Shown here: one piece after another, positions 8,988 to 17,217 of the stretch
Position numbering within the stretch: the stretch's first letter is position 1
How the letters are laid out: every line of letters starts with the position of its first letter
NCBI RefSeq assembly: GCF_003660395.1
Contig: NZ_QXQT01000005.1
Coordinates: 33,266-97,265 of the forward strand
Length of the DNA stretch: 64,000 nt
From: Helicobacter vulpis
GTDB lineage: Bacteria > Campylobacterota > Campylobacteria > Campylobacterales > Helicobacteraceae
Reading direction: 5' to 3'
Notes under the pieces: generated by a model
Database searches by the model: none
Seen by the model: the letters and a program-made list of their open reading frames with translations, nothing else
Told to the model about the DNA's origin: nothing
Made by a program: the position numbers and the translations under genes

Positions 8988-10469
8988 CTAGTGCGCGTAA
9001 TCATAAAAGAGATCGATGTGATCCCCAAGAGCCATCAAATCCACAAGCGCGCTGATGTATTTGAACGCACTCGTCTTTTGTTCTACCAAAATGCCCGAAA
9101 GTGAGTTGCGTGCGTCCACGACTAAGGAGTTTGTCCCCATGCCCTGATTAAAGGCCTCTTCTTGTAATTTTAAATTTTCTTTAGCCAGCTCAATGCTAGT
9201 GTTGAGACTTTGGTACTCTTTTAAATAAGATTGGCATTGCAAGTAAGTTTTATGCACCAGCAATTCCATGTCTTTCTTAGCTTGGCTTTGTAGCGCGCTG
9301 GTTTGCAACTCATCGATTCTAGCCGCTTGGTAGTGCATGATCCGCCCTGTGGGGGTCAGGATGGGCAGGCGTGCCCCCACACCCACAAACCACTGGGGCA
9401 CCATGTCCATGAAAGTGGAATTATTTTCTTTCATGATGTAGGCCCCAAAGAAATTAAAATGGGGTAGAAATTTGGAGGCCTCTAATTTTACCATTTCGTG
9501 CGCGCTCTTGCGTTTGATGGCCAAGCTTTTGAGCACGGGGTAAGAACTCAAGGTCTCTTGGACAAAGAAGTTTAAATTAGGCAAATGTTTGGGGTGAATG
9601 TCTAAATTCGCACTGGGGGCAAAGTGGCTTGCTGCATTTTCTTTAGAGAGAATGGTGTTAAAAGCTAAGGTGGCGACTTCTAGAGCGTCTGCAGCTTGCA
9701 TGGTTTTGATCTTGCTCTTTTCATAAGCCACCGATGCGCTCAAGGCTTCCACGCGCGCGATCTGCCCAGCTTTTTGGCGTTTCAGAGCATTTTGATAATG
9801 TTTTAAATGCCCCTTTTCTACATCTTGGAGCACGGCTAGCACCTCTCTATCTAGCACCAAACCATAGTAAATTTTGACCAATTCTTGGAAAGTGGAGAGT
9901 CGCTTCAGGCGCGAAACTTCCATGGATTCCCTATGGGCTAAAGACGCGAGTTTACTCATATAAAAGCGCGCTCCGCCCATGTAAAGGGGATAGATAATGC
10001 TCAAGGCCCCCAACACTACATTTTCTTTAGAGAATAGGAAAGGTTGGCTTAACATGCCCATCATCCCACCAATGCCTTGGGCTATGGCCGCCCCGCCCAA
10101 GTGCGCCAGCGCGGGTTGGCTCAAAAAGCGTTCCATGCCCCCGGCAAATTCTTGAATCTTGGCTTGGTTGCCCTTGAAGGGAGAAACAGTGATAGGCTTG
10201 GCCAAATGGACATAAAAGGCACTCAAGTCAATTTGGGGTAGAAAAGAGAGTTTGGCCGCTGTACTGAGCTTTTTGGCTTTTTGTTGCGCATAGTCTTGGG
10301 CTTTGATCCCATCGTAATTAGCTAGGACAATCGTCCATGCCTGTTTGAGAGAGAGCATGGAAGGGTGCTCTGTGGTGCTCTGTGGCGGGGCCTGTAAAAA
10401 CGCACTTTGGGCTTGCAAGCCCCCCACGACACAACACACACCTAAAGTTTTAGCTAATTTAAGTTTCAT
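8988..10469 (-). CDS. TolC-like outer-membrane efflux protein
   Basis: The protein has 493 residues with a signal peptide (KLAKTLGVCCVVGGLQAQS) and two OEP repeats of long coiled-coil helices, such as ARVEALSASVAYEKSKIKTM and NLKLQEEAFNQGMGTNSLVV. The spacing is that of an outer-membrane trimeric exit duct. An AAAAGGGG ribosome site precedes the ATG. It heads the exporter group tolC-hlyD-permease-permease and follows the CorC-like gene by 11 bp, the H. pylori HP1489 position. Confidence 0.9.
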   Translation of the reverse strand: MKLKLAKTLGVCCVVGGLQAQSAFLQAPPQSTTEHPSMLSLKQAWTIVLANYDGIKAQDYAQQKAKKLSTAAKLSFLPQIDLSAFYVHLAKPITVSPFKGNQAKIQEFAGGMERFLSQPALAHLGGAAIAQGIGGMMGMLSQPFLFSKENVVLGALSIIYPLYMGGARFYMSKLASLAHRESMEVSRLKRLSTFQELVKIYYGLVLDREVLAVLQDVEKGHLKHYQNALKRQKAGQIARVEALSASVAYEKSKIKTMQAADALEVATLAFNTILSKENAASHFAPSANLDIHPKHLPNLNFFVQETLSSYPVLKSLAIKRKSAHEMVKLEASKFLPHFNFFGAYIMKENNSTFMDMVPQWFVGVGARLPILTPTGRIMHYQAARIDELQTSALQSQAKKDMELLVHKTYLQCQSYLKEYQSLNTSIELAKENLKLQEEAFNQGMGTNSLVVDARNSLSGILVEQKTSAFKYISALVDLMALGDHIDLFYDYAH

Positions 10470-10480
10470 GAGTACCCCTT

Positions 10481-11794
10481 TTAGAGATTCTTTTTCATGA
10501 GTTTGAGCTTCTTGATTCGAGCTTTGTCCATATCTAACACTTCAAAGATACAATGCGCGTCCCCCACCACATCGCCCACCTCTGGCAAGCGCTCCAACAA
10601 GCTAAAGACATACCCCCCCAAAGTTACCTGTTCGTAATCTGGGTCAAATTTGATCTTGAGCAATTCTGCCATGTTTTCTAAATCTACCATGCCATCACAC
10701 TCAAAGGTATTTTCATCTAAACGCTTGATACCTTCCTTACTCAAATCATGTGCGTCCGAAATATTACCCATGATCTCCTTAATGATGTCGTCCATTGTTA
10801 GCAAGCCAGAAGTGCCCCCATATTCATCCACCACTAAGGCACTATAAACCCGCTTGTTGTTCATTTTGAGCAAAATTTGCGAGATAGACGCGCTTTCTGG
10901 CACAATGAGCATGTCTTTTAGCAGATATCGGAAATTCTGGGCTTCTTTCGTGTCCAGTAAGGAGGCCGAGAGCACATCCTTAATATGGATCAGACCCAAG
11001 ATATTGTCCTTATTGCCATCACAACATGGGTAGCGCGTGAAGGGGTTTTTTAACATGGTTTGGATATTGTCTTTATAGGGGCGTTGTAAATCCAAACACA
11101 CCATGTCCTTTCTAGGAGTCATTACTTCGCGCGCGCTGGTGTCTGAAAAATCCACCGCGTTTTTAATGATCTCTTCTTCTACAAAGTCAATCACCCCTCC
11201 TTTCAAGCTCTCGCCCACGATAATCTTCAATTCCTCTTCTGAGTGGGTGCTGTCATGCTGGGGTTCGATCCCAAAAACTTTTAGTACGATCTTAGCCAAG
11301 AAATCAAAGAGATTGACAATGGGATAGGAGATGAGCCAAAAGGCGTGCAAGGGGCGCGCGATCCATAATACTACACTCTCTGAGCGCACGATGGCGATGG
11401 ACTTAGGCACGATCTCACCCAAGATCACGTGCAAGAGTGTGATGAAGCTAAAGGAGATTGCTACGCTCAAACTGTGCGCAAAAATATACAGGCTTTCAAA
11501 ATGCAACCATTTTTTCAACAATAGAGTGATGAAATGTGCGATGGCTGGCTCCCCAAGCCAGCCCAAGCCCAGAGAAGACAAAGTAACCCCTAGCTGGGTT
11601 GCGCTCAAATAGGTGTTGATGGACGCGTTAATTTTGAGAGCTAAGGTGGCGTTTTGGTTATTGTGCAAGCTGAGCTCCTCTAGCTTAGAGCGGCGCACCT
11701 TAACAATGGCAAATTCGGACAGCACAAAAAAGGCGTTGAGCAACACCAACAACAAGGCTAATCCAAACATTAAAATCGGCTCGTAAAACCCCAA
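10481..11794 (-). CDS. CorC/HlyC (TlyC) family membrane protein with CBS domains
   Basis: About 437 residues: an N-terminal DUF21/CNNM membrane domain with LLNAFFVLSEFAIVKVRRSK, two CBS domains (from about 215; REVMTPRKDM, then EYGGTSGLLTMDDIIKEI) and a C-terminal CorC_HlyC transporter-associated domain. Such proteins are linked to Mg/Co homeostasis; 'hemolysin' is a historical label. The start is uncertain. I prefer the TTG at 11794, preceded by AAGGAG at suitable distance, over the TTG at 11833 or the ATG at 11770. It lies just behind pit, as in H. pylori HP1490-1491. Confidence 0.85.
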   Translation of the reverse strand: MGFYEPILMFGLALLLVLLNAFFVLSEFAIVKVRRSKLEELSLHNNQNATLALKINASINTYLSATQLGVTLSSLGLGWLGEPAIAHFITLLLKKWLHFESLYIFAHSLSVAISFSFITLLHVILGEIVPKSIAIVRSESVVLWIARPLHAFWLISYPIVNLFDFLAKIVLKVFGIEPQHDSTHSEEELKIIVGESLKGGVIDFVEEEIIKNAVDFSDTSAREVMTPRKDMVCLDLQRPYKDNIQTMLKNPFTRYPCCDGNKDNILGLIHIKDVLSASLLDTKEAQNFRYLLKDMLIVPESASISQILLKMNNKRVYSALVVDEYGGTSGLLTMDDIIKEIMGNISDAHDLSKEGIKRLDENTFECDGMVDLENMAELLKIKFDPDYEQVTLGGYVFSLLERLPEVGDVVGDAHCIFEVLDMDKARIKKLKLMKKNL

Positions 11795-11838
11795 GGGTCT
11801 CCTTAAAAAAGGTAAGCTACAGCGGGCAAACAAGCCAT

Positions 11839-13452
11839 CTACAGCCGCCCTACAATATCAAACATGGCGATTAGATAATAACCTAACGCGCCCAACAAGG
11901 CGGAAATAGGCACGGTTACCATCCAAGCGGTGATGATCTTTTTGATTACAGAACGCTGAACTAACTCGCTTTTATAAGCCTTCTTAAGTGTTTTGCGTTC
12001 TTTCTTGCTCAATCCAATAGAGTATTCTAAAGTGTTGTTGTTCTTCTTTAAAGCTTTGAGATAGGCTAACATCTCTTTTTTCTGTTTGGGGCTGGCTTTT
12101 TCAAAGCGTTCTAAGAAATTCTTGATCACGCTAGCGTCCTCGCCCGCGTGCGCGTCTAAGATCATCTGCTTGATCTCTAAAGTGCGTCTTTGTAGGAGTT
12201 CGCGTAAAAAGCCCACGCCAAAGACCGCGCCAATAGTGATATGCGTCGAGCTCACGGGCAAACCCAATTTGGAGGCAAATAACACGGTGATCACCGTGGC
12301 CATTGCGATGCAAAAGGCCTGCATTTTGTCTAATTCTGTGATCTCGCTCCCCACGGTTTTAATAAGCTTGGGGCCATACAAGCTCAAACCCAACGCAATC
12401 CCCATTCCTCCAATGAACATGATCCACAAGGGCGCATAAGCCTTAGTGGGGATGGCGTGGTTGCCCCACTCCTGCAAACTCTGTACAATGGCTGCCAAAG
12501 GCCCTACTGCATTGGCTACATCATTGGCCCCGTGCGCAAAACTCAACAAGGCCGCCCCAAAGATCAGGGGATAGGTAAAGAGAGTATGTACGCTCTCTTT
12601 GGTGTTTTCTAGTAGTGCTAGTCTCTTAGAAACATAGGATTTAAACAGAATATAAACTCCCAAACCCACCACAAGGCTCAGGCCAACCTCTTGCCACCAT
12701 TGCAAAGAAAGGGGTAATTTTTTCCCTAACACCTTAGCGAACATATACCACGTGAAAGCCGCCCCCATAATGCCCACTAAAATAGGCATCACCCCCAACG
12801 CGGCTTGCTTCTTATTTTCTTTATCGCTCAAGACATTTTTGATGATGGCCAATAAACCCATAGCAATCCCCCCTCCCATCACCGGAGAGATCACCCAACT
12901 TGCCACAATCCCCCCTAGAAAATGCCACTCCACAGCCCCCAGTCCCCCGGCCATCAGCCCCGCTCCCAAGACCCCCCCCACAATAGAGTGTGTGGTGGAA
13001 ACGGGCGCACCAATGGCTGTCGCCAAGTGTAGCCACAACGCCCCAGAGAGCAAGGCTGACAACATCATGCCCACAAATACCGCTGTACTCTCTATGTGCG
13101 CCGGGTTGATAATCTTGCCCTTGATGCTTTGTACCACATCTGCCCCCGCCAACACCGCACCCAAAACCTCACAAATAGCGGCTAATAGGATCGCCATGCC
13201 CAATGTGATCGCCTGTGAGCCCACCAAAGGCCCCACATTGTTTGCCACATCGTTGGCACCGATATTCATGGCCATATACCCCCCTATGACTGTGGCCAAA
13301 GCCAGCAGAGGAAAGTGGATGGGGACATGCCCCAAGACCAACGCCATGCCAGCAATACAAACTACAAACACAACCGCTAGGGTGATCTTGACATTATCCC
13401 TTTGGAGTTCCTTAAGGGCTTTCTTAAAAGGGGAAGCGTCTTTAGCTTTCAT
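11839..13452 (-). CDS. pit: Pit-family inorganic phosphate permease
   Basis: The 537-residue membrane protein carries the duplicated PHO4 signature, GANDVANNVGP near residue 65 and GANDVANAVGP at about 310. Two blocks of membrane spans are separated by a loop, and a charged segment (about 430-500) is inserted near the C-terminus. It imports phosphate with a proton or sodium ion. The ATG at 13452 heads the long minus-strand run. The 76-bp gap upstream separates it from the divergent phosphorylase-like gene. The coding strand contains a G8 run (12972-12979) in a GG-rich helix. Confidence 0.93.
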   Translation of the reverse strand: MKAKDASPFKKALKELQRDNVKITLAVVFVVCIAGMALVLGHVPIHFPLLALATVIGGYMAMNIGANDVANNVGPLVGSQAITLGMAILLAAICEVLGAVLAGADVVQSIKGKIINPAHIESTAVFVGMMLSALLSGALWLHLATAIGAPVSTTHSIVGGVLGAGLMAGGLGAVEWHFLGGIVASWVISPVMGGGIAMGLLAIIKNVLSDKENKKQAALGVMPILVGIMGAAFTWYMFAKVLGKKLPLSLQWWQEVGLSLVVGLGVYILFKSYVSKRLALLENTKESVHTLFTYPLIFGAALLSFAHGANDVANAVGPLAAIVQSLQEWGNHAIPTKAYAPLWIMFIGGMGIALGLSLYGPKLIKTVGSEITELDKMQAFCIAMATVITVLFASKLGLPVSSTHITIGAVFGVGFLRELLQRRTLEIKQMILDAHAGEDASVIKNFLERFEKASPKQKKEMLAYLKALKKNNNTLEYSIGLSKKERKTLKKAYKSELVQRSVIKKIITAWMVTVPISALLGALGYYLIAMFDIVGRL

Positions 13453-13528
13453 TGTGGGCGCACTCTAGTATAAAATACTCTAAGAACTGCTTAAAGAAAA
13501 AGCGTTAGGGTAGAAGAAAAGGGTTGTT

Positions 13529-14077
13529 ATGTTTGTATGCGCGGGATATTCAGAGAATTTTAAGATGGCTAAGGGGGTGGGGGTGGGGCTCATACAGAGC
13601 ACAATTTGCCTCACACGCCTGTGCTTGTTGGAAAACCCTACGGAGTTGATCTTTGTAGGCAGCGCAGGGAGTTATGATCCTAACCTGCCCTTGTTATCTT
13701 TGTGTAAAAGCGCACGGGGTTACCAAATCGAGCAAAGTTTTACCCAAGCGCAAAGTTACACCCCCCTAGATAACCATTTAGAAGTACACAGCGCGCTCTT
13801 GGATCAAATCCGTTTGCCCGATGTGCAAGTCAACTCTAGCAACTACATCCACACAAACCCTAACTTTGCATGCCAAATGCACAATGCGGGCATCGCCTTA
13901 GAAAACATGGAGTTTTTCGCGTTATTGAGTGTGGCACAGAGTTTTAATATCCCGAGTGTGGGTGTATTTTGTATCACTAATTACATCACTCCCCACGCCC
14001 ACCAAGAGTTCTTAGATAATCATGATCGGGCTAAAGCCCGTTTAGAGGCGTGGATGGGAGCGTTTGCAAAACGTTAA
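13529..14077 (+). CDS. Nucleoside phosphorylase (PNP/UDP) superfamily-like protein, active site altered
   Basis: A 182-residue protein. It has a family-like IFVGSAGSYDPNLPLL segment (compare the TGxAG phosphate/ribose motif) and ENMEFFALLSVAQSFNIPSVGVFCITN, which matches the EMEAAA...AEFG...CTVSD block of bacterial nucleoside phosphorylases and MTA/SAH nucleosidases. The residue expected to be the base-protonating Asp is Asn151. It is shorter than the usual 230 or so residues. AAGGG precedes the ATG. It may be a divergent nucleosidase or a non-catalytic relative. Confidence 0.6.
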   Translation: MFVCAGYSENFKMAKGVGVGLIQSTICLTRLCLLENPTELIFVGSAGSYDPNLPLLSLCKSARGYQIEQSFTQAQSYTPLDNHLEVHSALLDQIRLPDVQVNSSNYIHTNPNFACQMHNAGIALENMEFFALLSVAQSFNIPSVGVFCITNYITPHAHQEFLDNHDRAKARLEAWMGAFAKR

Positions 14078-14141
14078 GGAACATGGGCTACCATGCGGGC
14101 ATGGAGGCGTTGAGTTTCCAAATACGATAAAGGAGAACGCT

Positions 14142-14279
14142 ATGAGTAACAACAGTAACAACAGTTGCAACAGCCAAAACAGCAATAATAGCCAAAACAG
14201 CAACAATAGCTGTGGTTGTGGTAGTGCTAACAACAGCCAAAACAGCAATAATAGCCAAAACAGCAACAACCAAGACTAA
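14142..14279 (+). CDS. 45-residue Asn/Ser/Gln-rich peptide with three cysteines
   Basis: A strong ribosome site (AAAGGAGA) sits 7 bp before the ATG of a 45-codon frame made almost only of Asn, Ser and Gln. There are cysteines at positions 9, 24 and 26 (a CGCG motif) and a terminal QD. Two 39-bp direct repeats encode the same peptide unit. A GC hairpin lies just after the stop, consistent with a short self-contained transcript. No signal peptide or known domain is present. It could be a metal-binding or aggregation-prone peptide, but nothing shows this directly. A longer in-frame ATG (14064) overlaps the upstream gene and has no good ribosome site. Confidence 0.6.
   Translation: MSNNSNNSCNSQNSNNSQNSNNSCGCGSANNSQNSNNSQNSNNQD
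14168..14269 (+). repeat. Two perfect 39-bp direct repeats inside the N/S/Q peptide gene
   Basis: Bases 14168-14206 and 14231-14269 are identical. The period is 63 bp (21 codons), so recombination between copies would remove or add 21 residues in frame. Confidence 0.9.
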
Positions 14280-14287
14280 GGGTTGTT

Positions 14288-14306
14288 CCCCCGTTTTGAG
14301 CGGGGG
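14288..14306 (+). terminator. Possible transcription terminator after the N/S/Q peptide gene
   Basis: The sequence forms a 6-bp GC stem (CCCCCG with CGGGGG) around a 7-base loop, 8 bp after the stop codon. The following tract (TGTTCT) is only weakly T-rich, so the strength is uncertain. Confidence 0.5.
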
Positions 14307-14494
14307 TGTTCTACACTATCAAGCTTCTTTAAAGTTTTTTGTGTTAGGCTACCCGCATTCTATTTTTGAGAAAGGGTTTTCATGCTGTCTTTTGTTGTGG
14401 CACAGAGAGCTAGGCGTTTTTCTTTACACCTTAGCGATCTGATGTGCATGGGTGGCCTTTTATCACACACCCATTTCACACACAAAGGACGTGC

Positions 14495-15862
14495 ATGCAG
14501 GAGTTTAGACAAGACACTTATCACGCCCAGCCTAGCGCGCTAGGGCTAGTTCCTTTTTTTGTTTTCATTGTTACTTACTTAGGCACGGGGATTTATCTAG
14601 AATTGGTCGGGGTAAAAATGGGTTTTTACCAATTGCCCGGGCCTGTGGCAGCTAGTGTGGGGGTGGCTAGCGCGTTTTTGCTCTTTAAAAGCGATCTCAA
14701 CCAAAAATTTAACGATTTCTTGGCCGGCTGTGGAGATAAGAACATCATGACTATGTGTGTGATCTATCTTCTAGCCGGAGCTTTTGCCGTGGTGAGCAAG
14801 GCGATGGGCGGAGTGGATTCTACGGTCAATCTGGGGCTAACCTATATCCCTGTGGAGTACTTGGCTGCGGGGGTGTTTGTGATCGCCGCTTTTATTTCTA
14901 CAGCCATTGGTACGAGTGTGGGCGCGATTGTGGCCTTAGGTCCCATTGCGGTGGGTTTGGCCCAGCAAAGCGGATTGTCCATGCCCTTGATCTTAGCGGC
15001 GTTACTAGGAGGGGCAATGTTTGGAGACAATCTCTCCATCATCTCAGACACCACGATCGCAAGCACGCGTACCCAAGATGTGGCGATGAATGACAAGTTC
15101 AAAATCAATCTCTACATCGCCCTGCCTGCGAGCTTGCTCACCGTGGTGTTGCTCTTGATCTTTGGGCGGCCTGAGAGTGTGGTACCCTTGAGCGTACATG
15201 ATTTCCAAGTCCTCAAGACTCTTCCCTATCTCTTGGTCTTGATCTTAGCCCTCTTGGGCTTGAATGTCTTTTTAGTGTTGTTTGTGGGGGTGGTGCTTTC
15301 TGGGGGGATCGGCTTGTATTATGGTAATTTCACTCTGCTCAGTTTTGGCAAAGAAATTTATAATGGCTTTAGCAATATGCAAGAAATCTTCTTGCTCTCT
15401 TTGCTCACAGGGGGGATTGCTTTCATGGTTACGCGCGAGGGCGGGGTGGCGTGGGTCATCTCCAAGATCGAAAAGCTCATTGTAGGTCCTAAAAGCGCTA
15501 AGGTAGGAATCGCCGCTTTGGTGAGTGTGGTGGATTTGGCCGTAGCTAATAACACAGTGGCCATCGTGATCGTGGGAGAGATCACCAAGAAAATTAGCGT
15601 AAAATTTGGCGTGGATCGGCGTGAGAGCGCAGTGATCTTAGACATCTTCTCTTGTATCTTTCAAGGGTTGATCCCCTATGGTGCGCAAATGCTCATTTTA
15701 CTTGGTTTCGCTAAGGGAAGCGTGGACTTCCTGTCTGTGTTGCCTTTGCTGTGGTATCAAGGACTCTTGGGGCTTTTGACCTTGTTGTATATCTTTTGGA
15801 GTGCTTACAGCGCGTGGGTGCTCAAGAGTTTAACGCCTAAAACCACCGGTGCTCAGGCATAG
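14495..15862 (+). CDS. NhaC-type Na+/H+ antiporter family membrane protein
   Basis: The 455-residue protein has about 11-12 membrane spans. Motifs shared with NhaC/YuiF antiporters include AFISTAIGTSVGAIVALGPIA, LAALLGGAMFGDNLSIISDTT (an Asp/Asn pair in a span) and a second-half DLAVANNTVAIVI. It probably exchanges Na+ or another cation or metabolite for protons. I use the ATG at 14495, which has AAAGGA at the right distance; the earlier ATG at 14444 lacks one. An untranslated stretch of about 190 bp after the upstream terminator may carry its promoter, but I see no clear -10 there. Confidence 0.82.
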   Translation: MQEFRQDTYHAQPSALGLVPFFVFIVTYLGTGIYLELVGVKMGFYQLPGPVAASVGVASAFLLFKSDLNQKFNDFLAGCGDKNIMTMCVIYLLAGAFAVVSKAMGGVDSTVNLGLTYIPVEYLAAGVFVIAAFISTAIGTSVGAIVALGPIAVGLAQQSGLSMPLILAALLGGAMFGDNLSIISDTTIASTRTQDVAMNDKFKINLYIALPASLLTVVLLLIFGRPESVVPLSVHDFQVLKTLPYLLVLILALLGLNVFLVLFVGVVLSGGIGLYYGNFTLLSFGKEIYNGFSNMQEIFLLSLLTGGIAFMVTREGGVAWVISKIEKLIVGPKSAKVGIAALVSVVDLAVANNTVAIVIVGEITKKISVKFGVDRRESAVILDIFSCIFQGLIPYGAQMLILLGFAKGSVDFLSVLPLLWYQGLLGLLTLLYIFWSAYSAWVLKSLTPKTTGAQA

Positions 15863-15880
15863 TTTTAGGGTTTTTTGTGC

Positions 15881-15886
15881 TATAAT
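15881..15886 (+). promoter_or_regulatory. Sigma-70-type -10 element before the FlgP-like gene
   Basis: TATAAT, preceded by GTGC, 29 bp before the ATG at 15915 and just past the antiporter stop. It probably drives the three-gene set that ends with fadL. Confidence 0.6.
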
Positions 15887-15914
15887 GCGATCTAAATGAC
15901 TCAAAGGTAGTAAG

Positions 15915-16574
15915 ATGGAGCAAAAGGCATGCGTGGGGGGTAGCACTAGAGCACGGGGCTTGGTGCCCTTGTGCGCTTACGTGGGTTTGGCCTTAGTTGT
16001 GGGCGGTTGTGGCATGTTCAAGCGCGCGGGGGCAACGCAGCTCATCCCCCCCTCAGCGACAGGTTTACAAGCCCCCATTTATCCTCCCACCACTTTCAAT
16101 AGCACAAGCAAGCCGCCCATGCCCAATTTCCCCAAGTCTCAACCCCAGATTGAGACCCGTTTTGACAATTCTTCACAGGGCAATCTCTCTAGTGGAGGGG
16201 GCGCGCCAGCAATGGTGCCCAACACGCCCATTCTCACCCCCACCAATGTGATCGAATTGAGCGCGGTGGGCATGGGGGTTGCCCCAGAGTCCACGATCTC
16301 CCCCTCTCAAGCCCTAGCCCTAGCCAAGCGCGCGGCCATTGTGGATGGGTATCGCCAATTGGGCGAGAAAATGTATGGGATTAGAGTGAACGCTACTGAC
16401 ACAGTCAAAGACATGATCTTGCAAAACTCCGTGATTAAAACTAAGGTCAACGCTTTGATCCGCAACGCCGAGATCACCGAGACCATCTATAAAGATGGCT
16501 TGTGCCAAGTGAGTATGGAGCTCAAGTTAGATGGGCGCATTTGGTACAATGTCTTCAATCAGGCAAGAGGGTAG
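15915..16574 (+). CDS. flgP: FlgP-like LPP20-domain lipoprotein
   Basis: A 219-residue lipoprotein with a signal peptide and lipobox (VVGGC, Cys about 32), a Pro/Thr/Asn-rich linker (about 40-115) and a C-terminal LPP20 domain (AVGMGVAPESTISPSQALALAKRAAIVDGYRQLGEKMYG). The arrangement LPP20 lipoprotein, second lipoprotein, FadL matches H. pylori HP0837-0839, and the Campylobacter equivalent FlgP forms flagellar basal-disc structures in the outer membrane. The domain is visible; the flagellar role is from the family. The gap to the next gene is 9 bp. Confidence 0.72.
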   Translation: MEQKACVGGSTRARGLVPLCAYVGLALVVGGCGMFKRAGATQLIPPSATGLQAPIYPPTTFNSTSKPPMPNFPKSQPQIETRFDNSSQGNLSSGGGAPAMVPNTPILTPTNVIELSAVGMGVAPESTISPSQALALAKRAAIVDGYRQLGEKMYGIRVNATDTVKDMILQNSVIKTKVNALIRNAEITETIYKDGLCQVSMELKLDGRIWYNVFNQARG

Positions 16575-16583
16575 TCTTGTTGC

Positions 16584-17210
16584 GTGGTGGCCTCATTAGC
16601 TAAGTGGCGGCGCGTTTTACAGCTTTTAGGGGTGGTTTTCTTGGGGACTTTTCTGGTTTCTTGCGGGCACAAAAAGCCCCCCAAACCCAAGTCAACTCAC
16701 AAGGCACACAAGGCACATAAAAAGCTTTTCATTAAAAAGAGTGCTGCGCAACGCAAGCAAGAGGCGGAAATCGCGCGGATAAAAGCCCTAGAACGCTTCA
16801 AACTCATCTACATTTACACGCCCGTGTTGCGTTTTTATGATTACGGCACGATCGAGCGCAATAAAGAGGGCGATTTGCAGATCGAGCTCTACCAACTCAG
16901 CAAAAAGGCCGGGGAGATTGTGATCAAGAAAAACTATCTGTGTTTTTCTGGCATTTGTTCGGCCAAATGGAGCGCGGCTAGGGATCTCTTTGGCAAGGTG
17001 AGCTATGGGGATCTCTTTGATGACATCGTATTAGGGCATGATATTTTTAATGGGATTGGCAAGCGCATAGAGCCCAATGGAGAGGTGGTACAGCGTTTTG
17101 TACAAGGCGGGGAAGTGATCTACTACGAACGCAAACCAGATAAAATCCTTTTCCAAAACATGAGCACGGGTACAGCCATTGTGATCCAACAATACCACCC
17201 CCCTAAGTGA
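16584..17210 (+). CDS. Lipoprotein, basic N-terminal linker, FlgP neighbour
   Basis: A 208-residue protein starting with GTG. A signal peptide ends in a lipobox (LVSCG, Cys about 27). A Lys/His/Pro-rich linker follows (KPPKPKSTHKAHKAHKK), then a globular domain with two cysteines in CFSGIC (about 121-126), perhaps a disulfide. It matches the position of H. pylori HP0838, which has been compared with FlgQ-type motility proteins. No catalytic motif is seen. It lies 9 bp after the FlgP-like gene and 7 bp before fadL, so it is likely co-expressed. Confidence 0.7.
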   Translation: MVASLAKWRRVLQLLGVVFLGTFLVSCGHKKPPKPKSTHKAHKAHKKLFIKKSAAQRKQEAEIARIKALERFKLIYIYTPVLRFYDYGTIERNKEGDLQIELYQLSKKAGEIVIKKNYLCFSGICSAKWSAARDLFGKVSYGDLFDDIVLGHDIFNGIGKRIEPNGEVVQRFVQGGEVIYYERKPDKILFQNMSTGTAIVIQQYHPPK

Positions 17211-17217
17211 GGTCTGT

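Noticed and set aside
12752..13468. 238-codon plus-strand frame opposite pit
   Set aside because: It is antisense to a clear Pit permease and has the Pro/Thr/Ala-rich composition typical of the shadow of a membrane protein gene; no ribosome site or homology.
14064..14141. Longer N-terminus for the N/S/Q peptide
   Set aside because: The upstream ATG overlaps the phosphorylase-like gene and lacks a ribosome site, whereas AAAGGAGA stands before the ATG at 14142.
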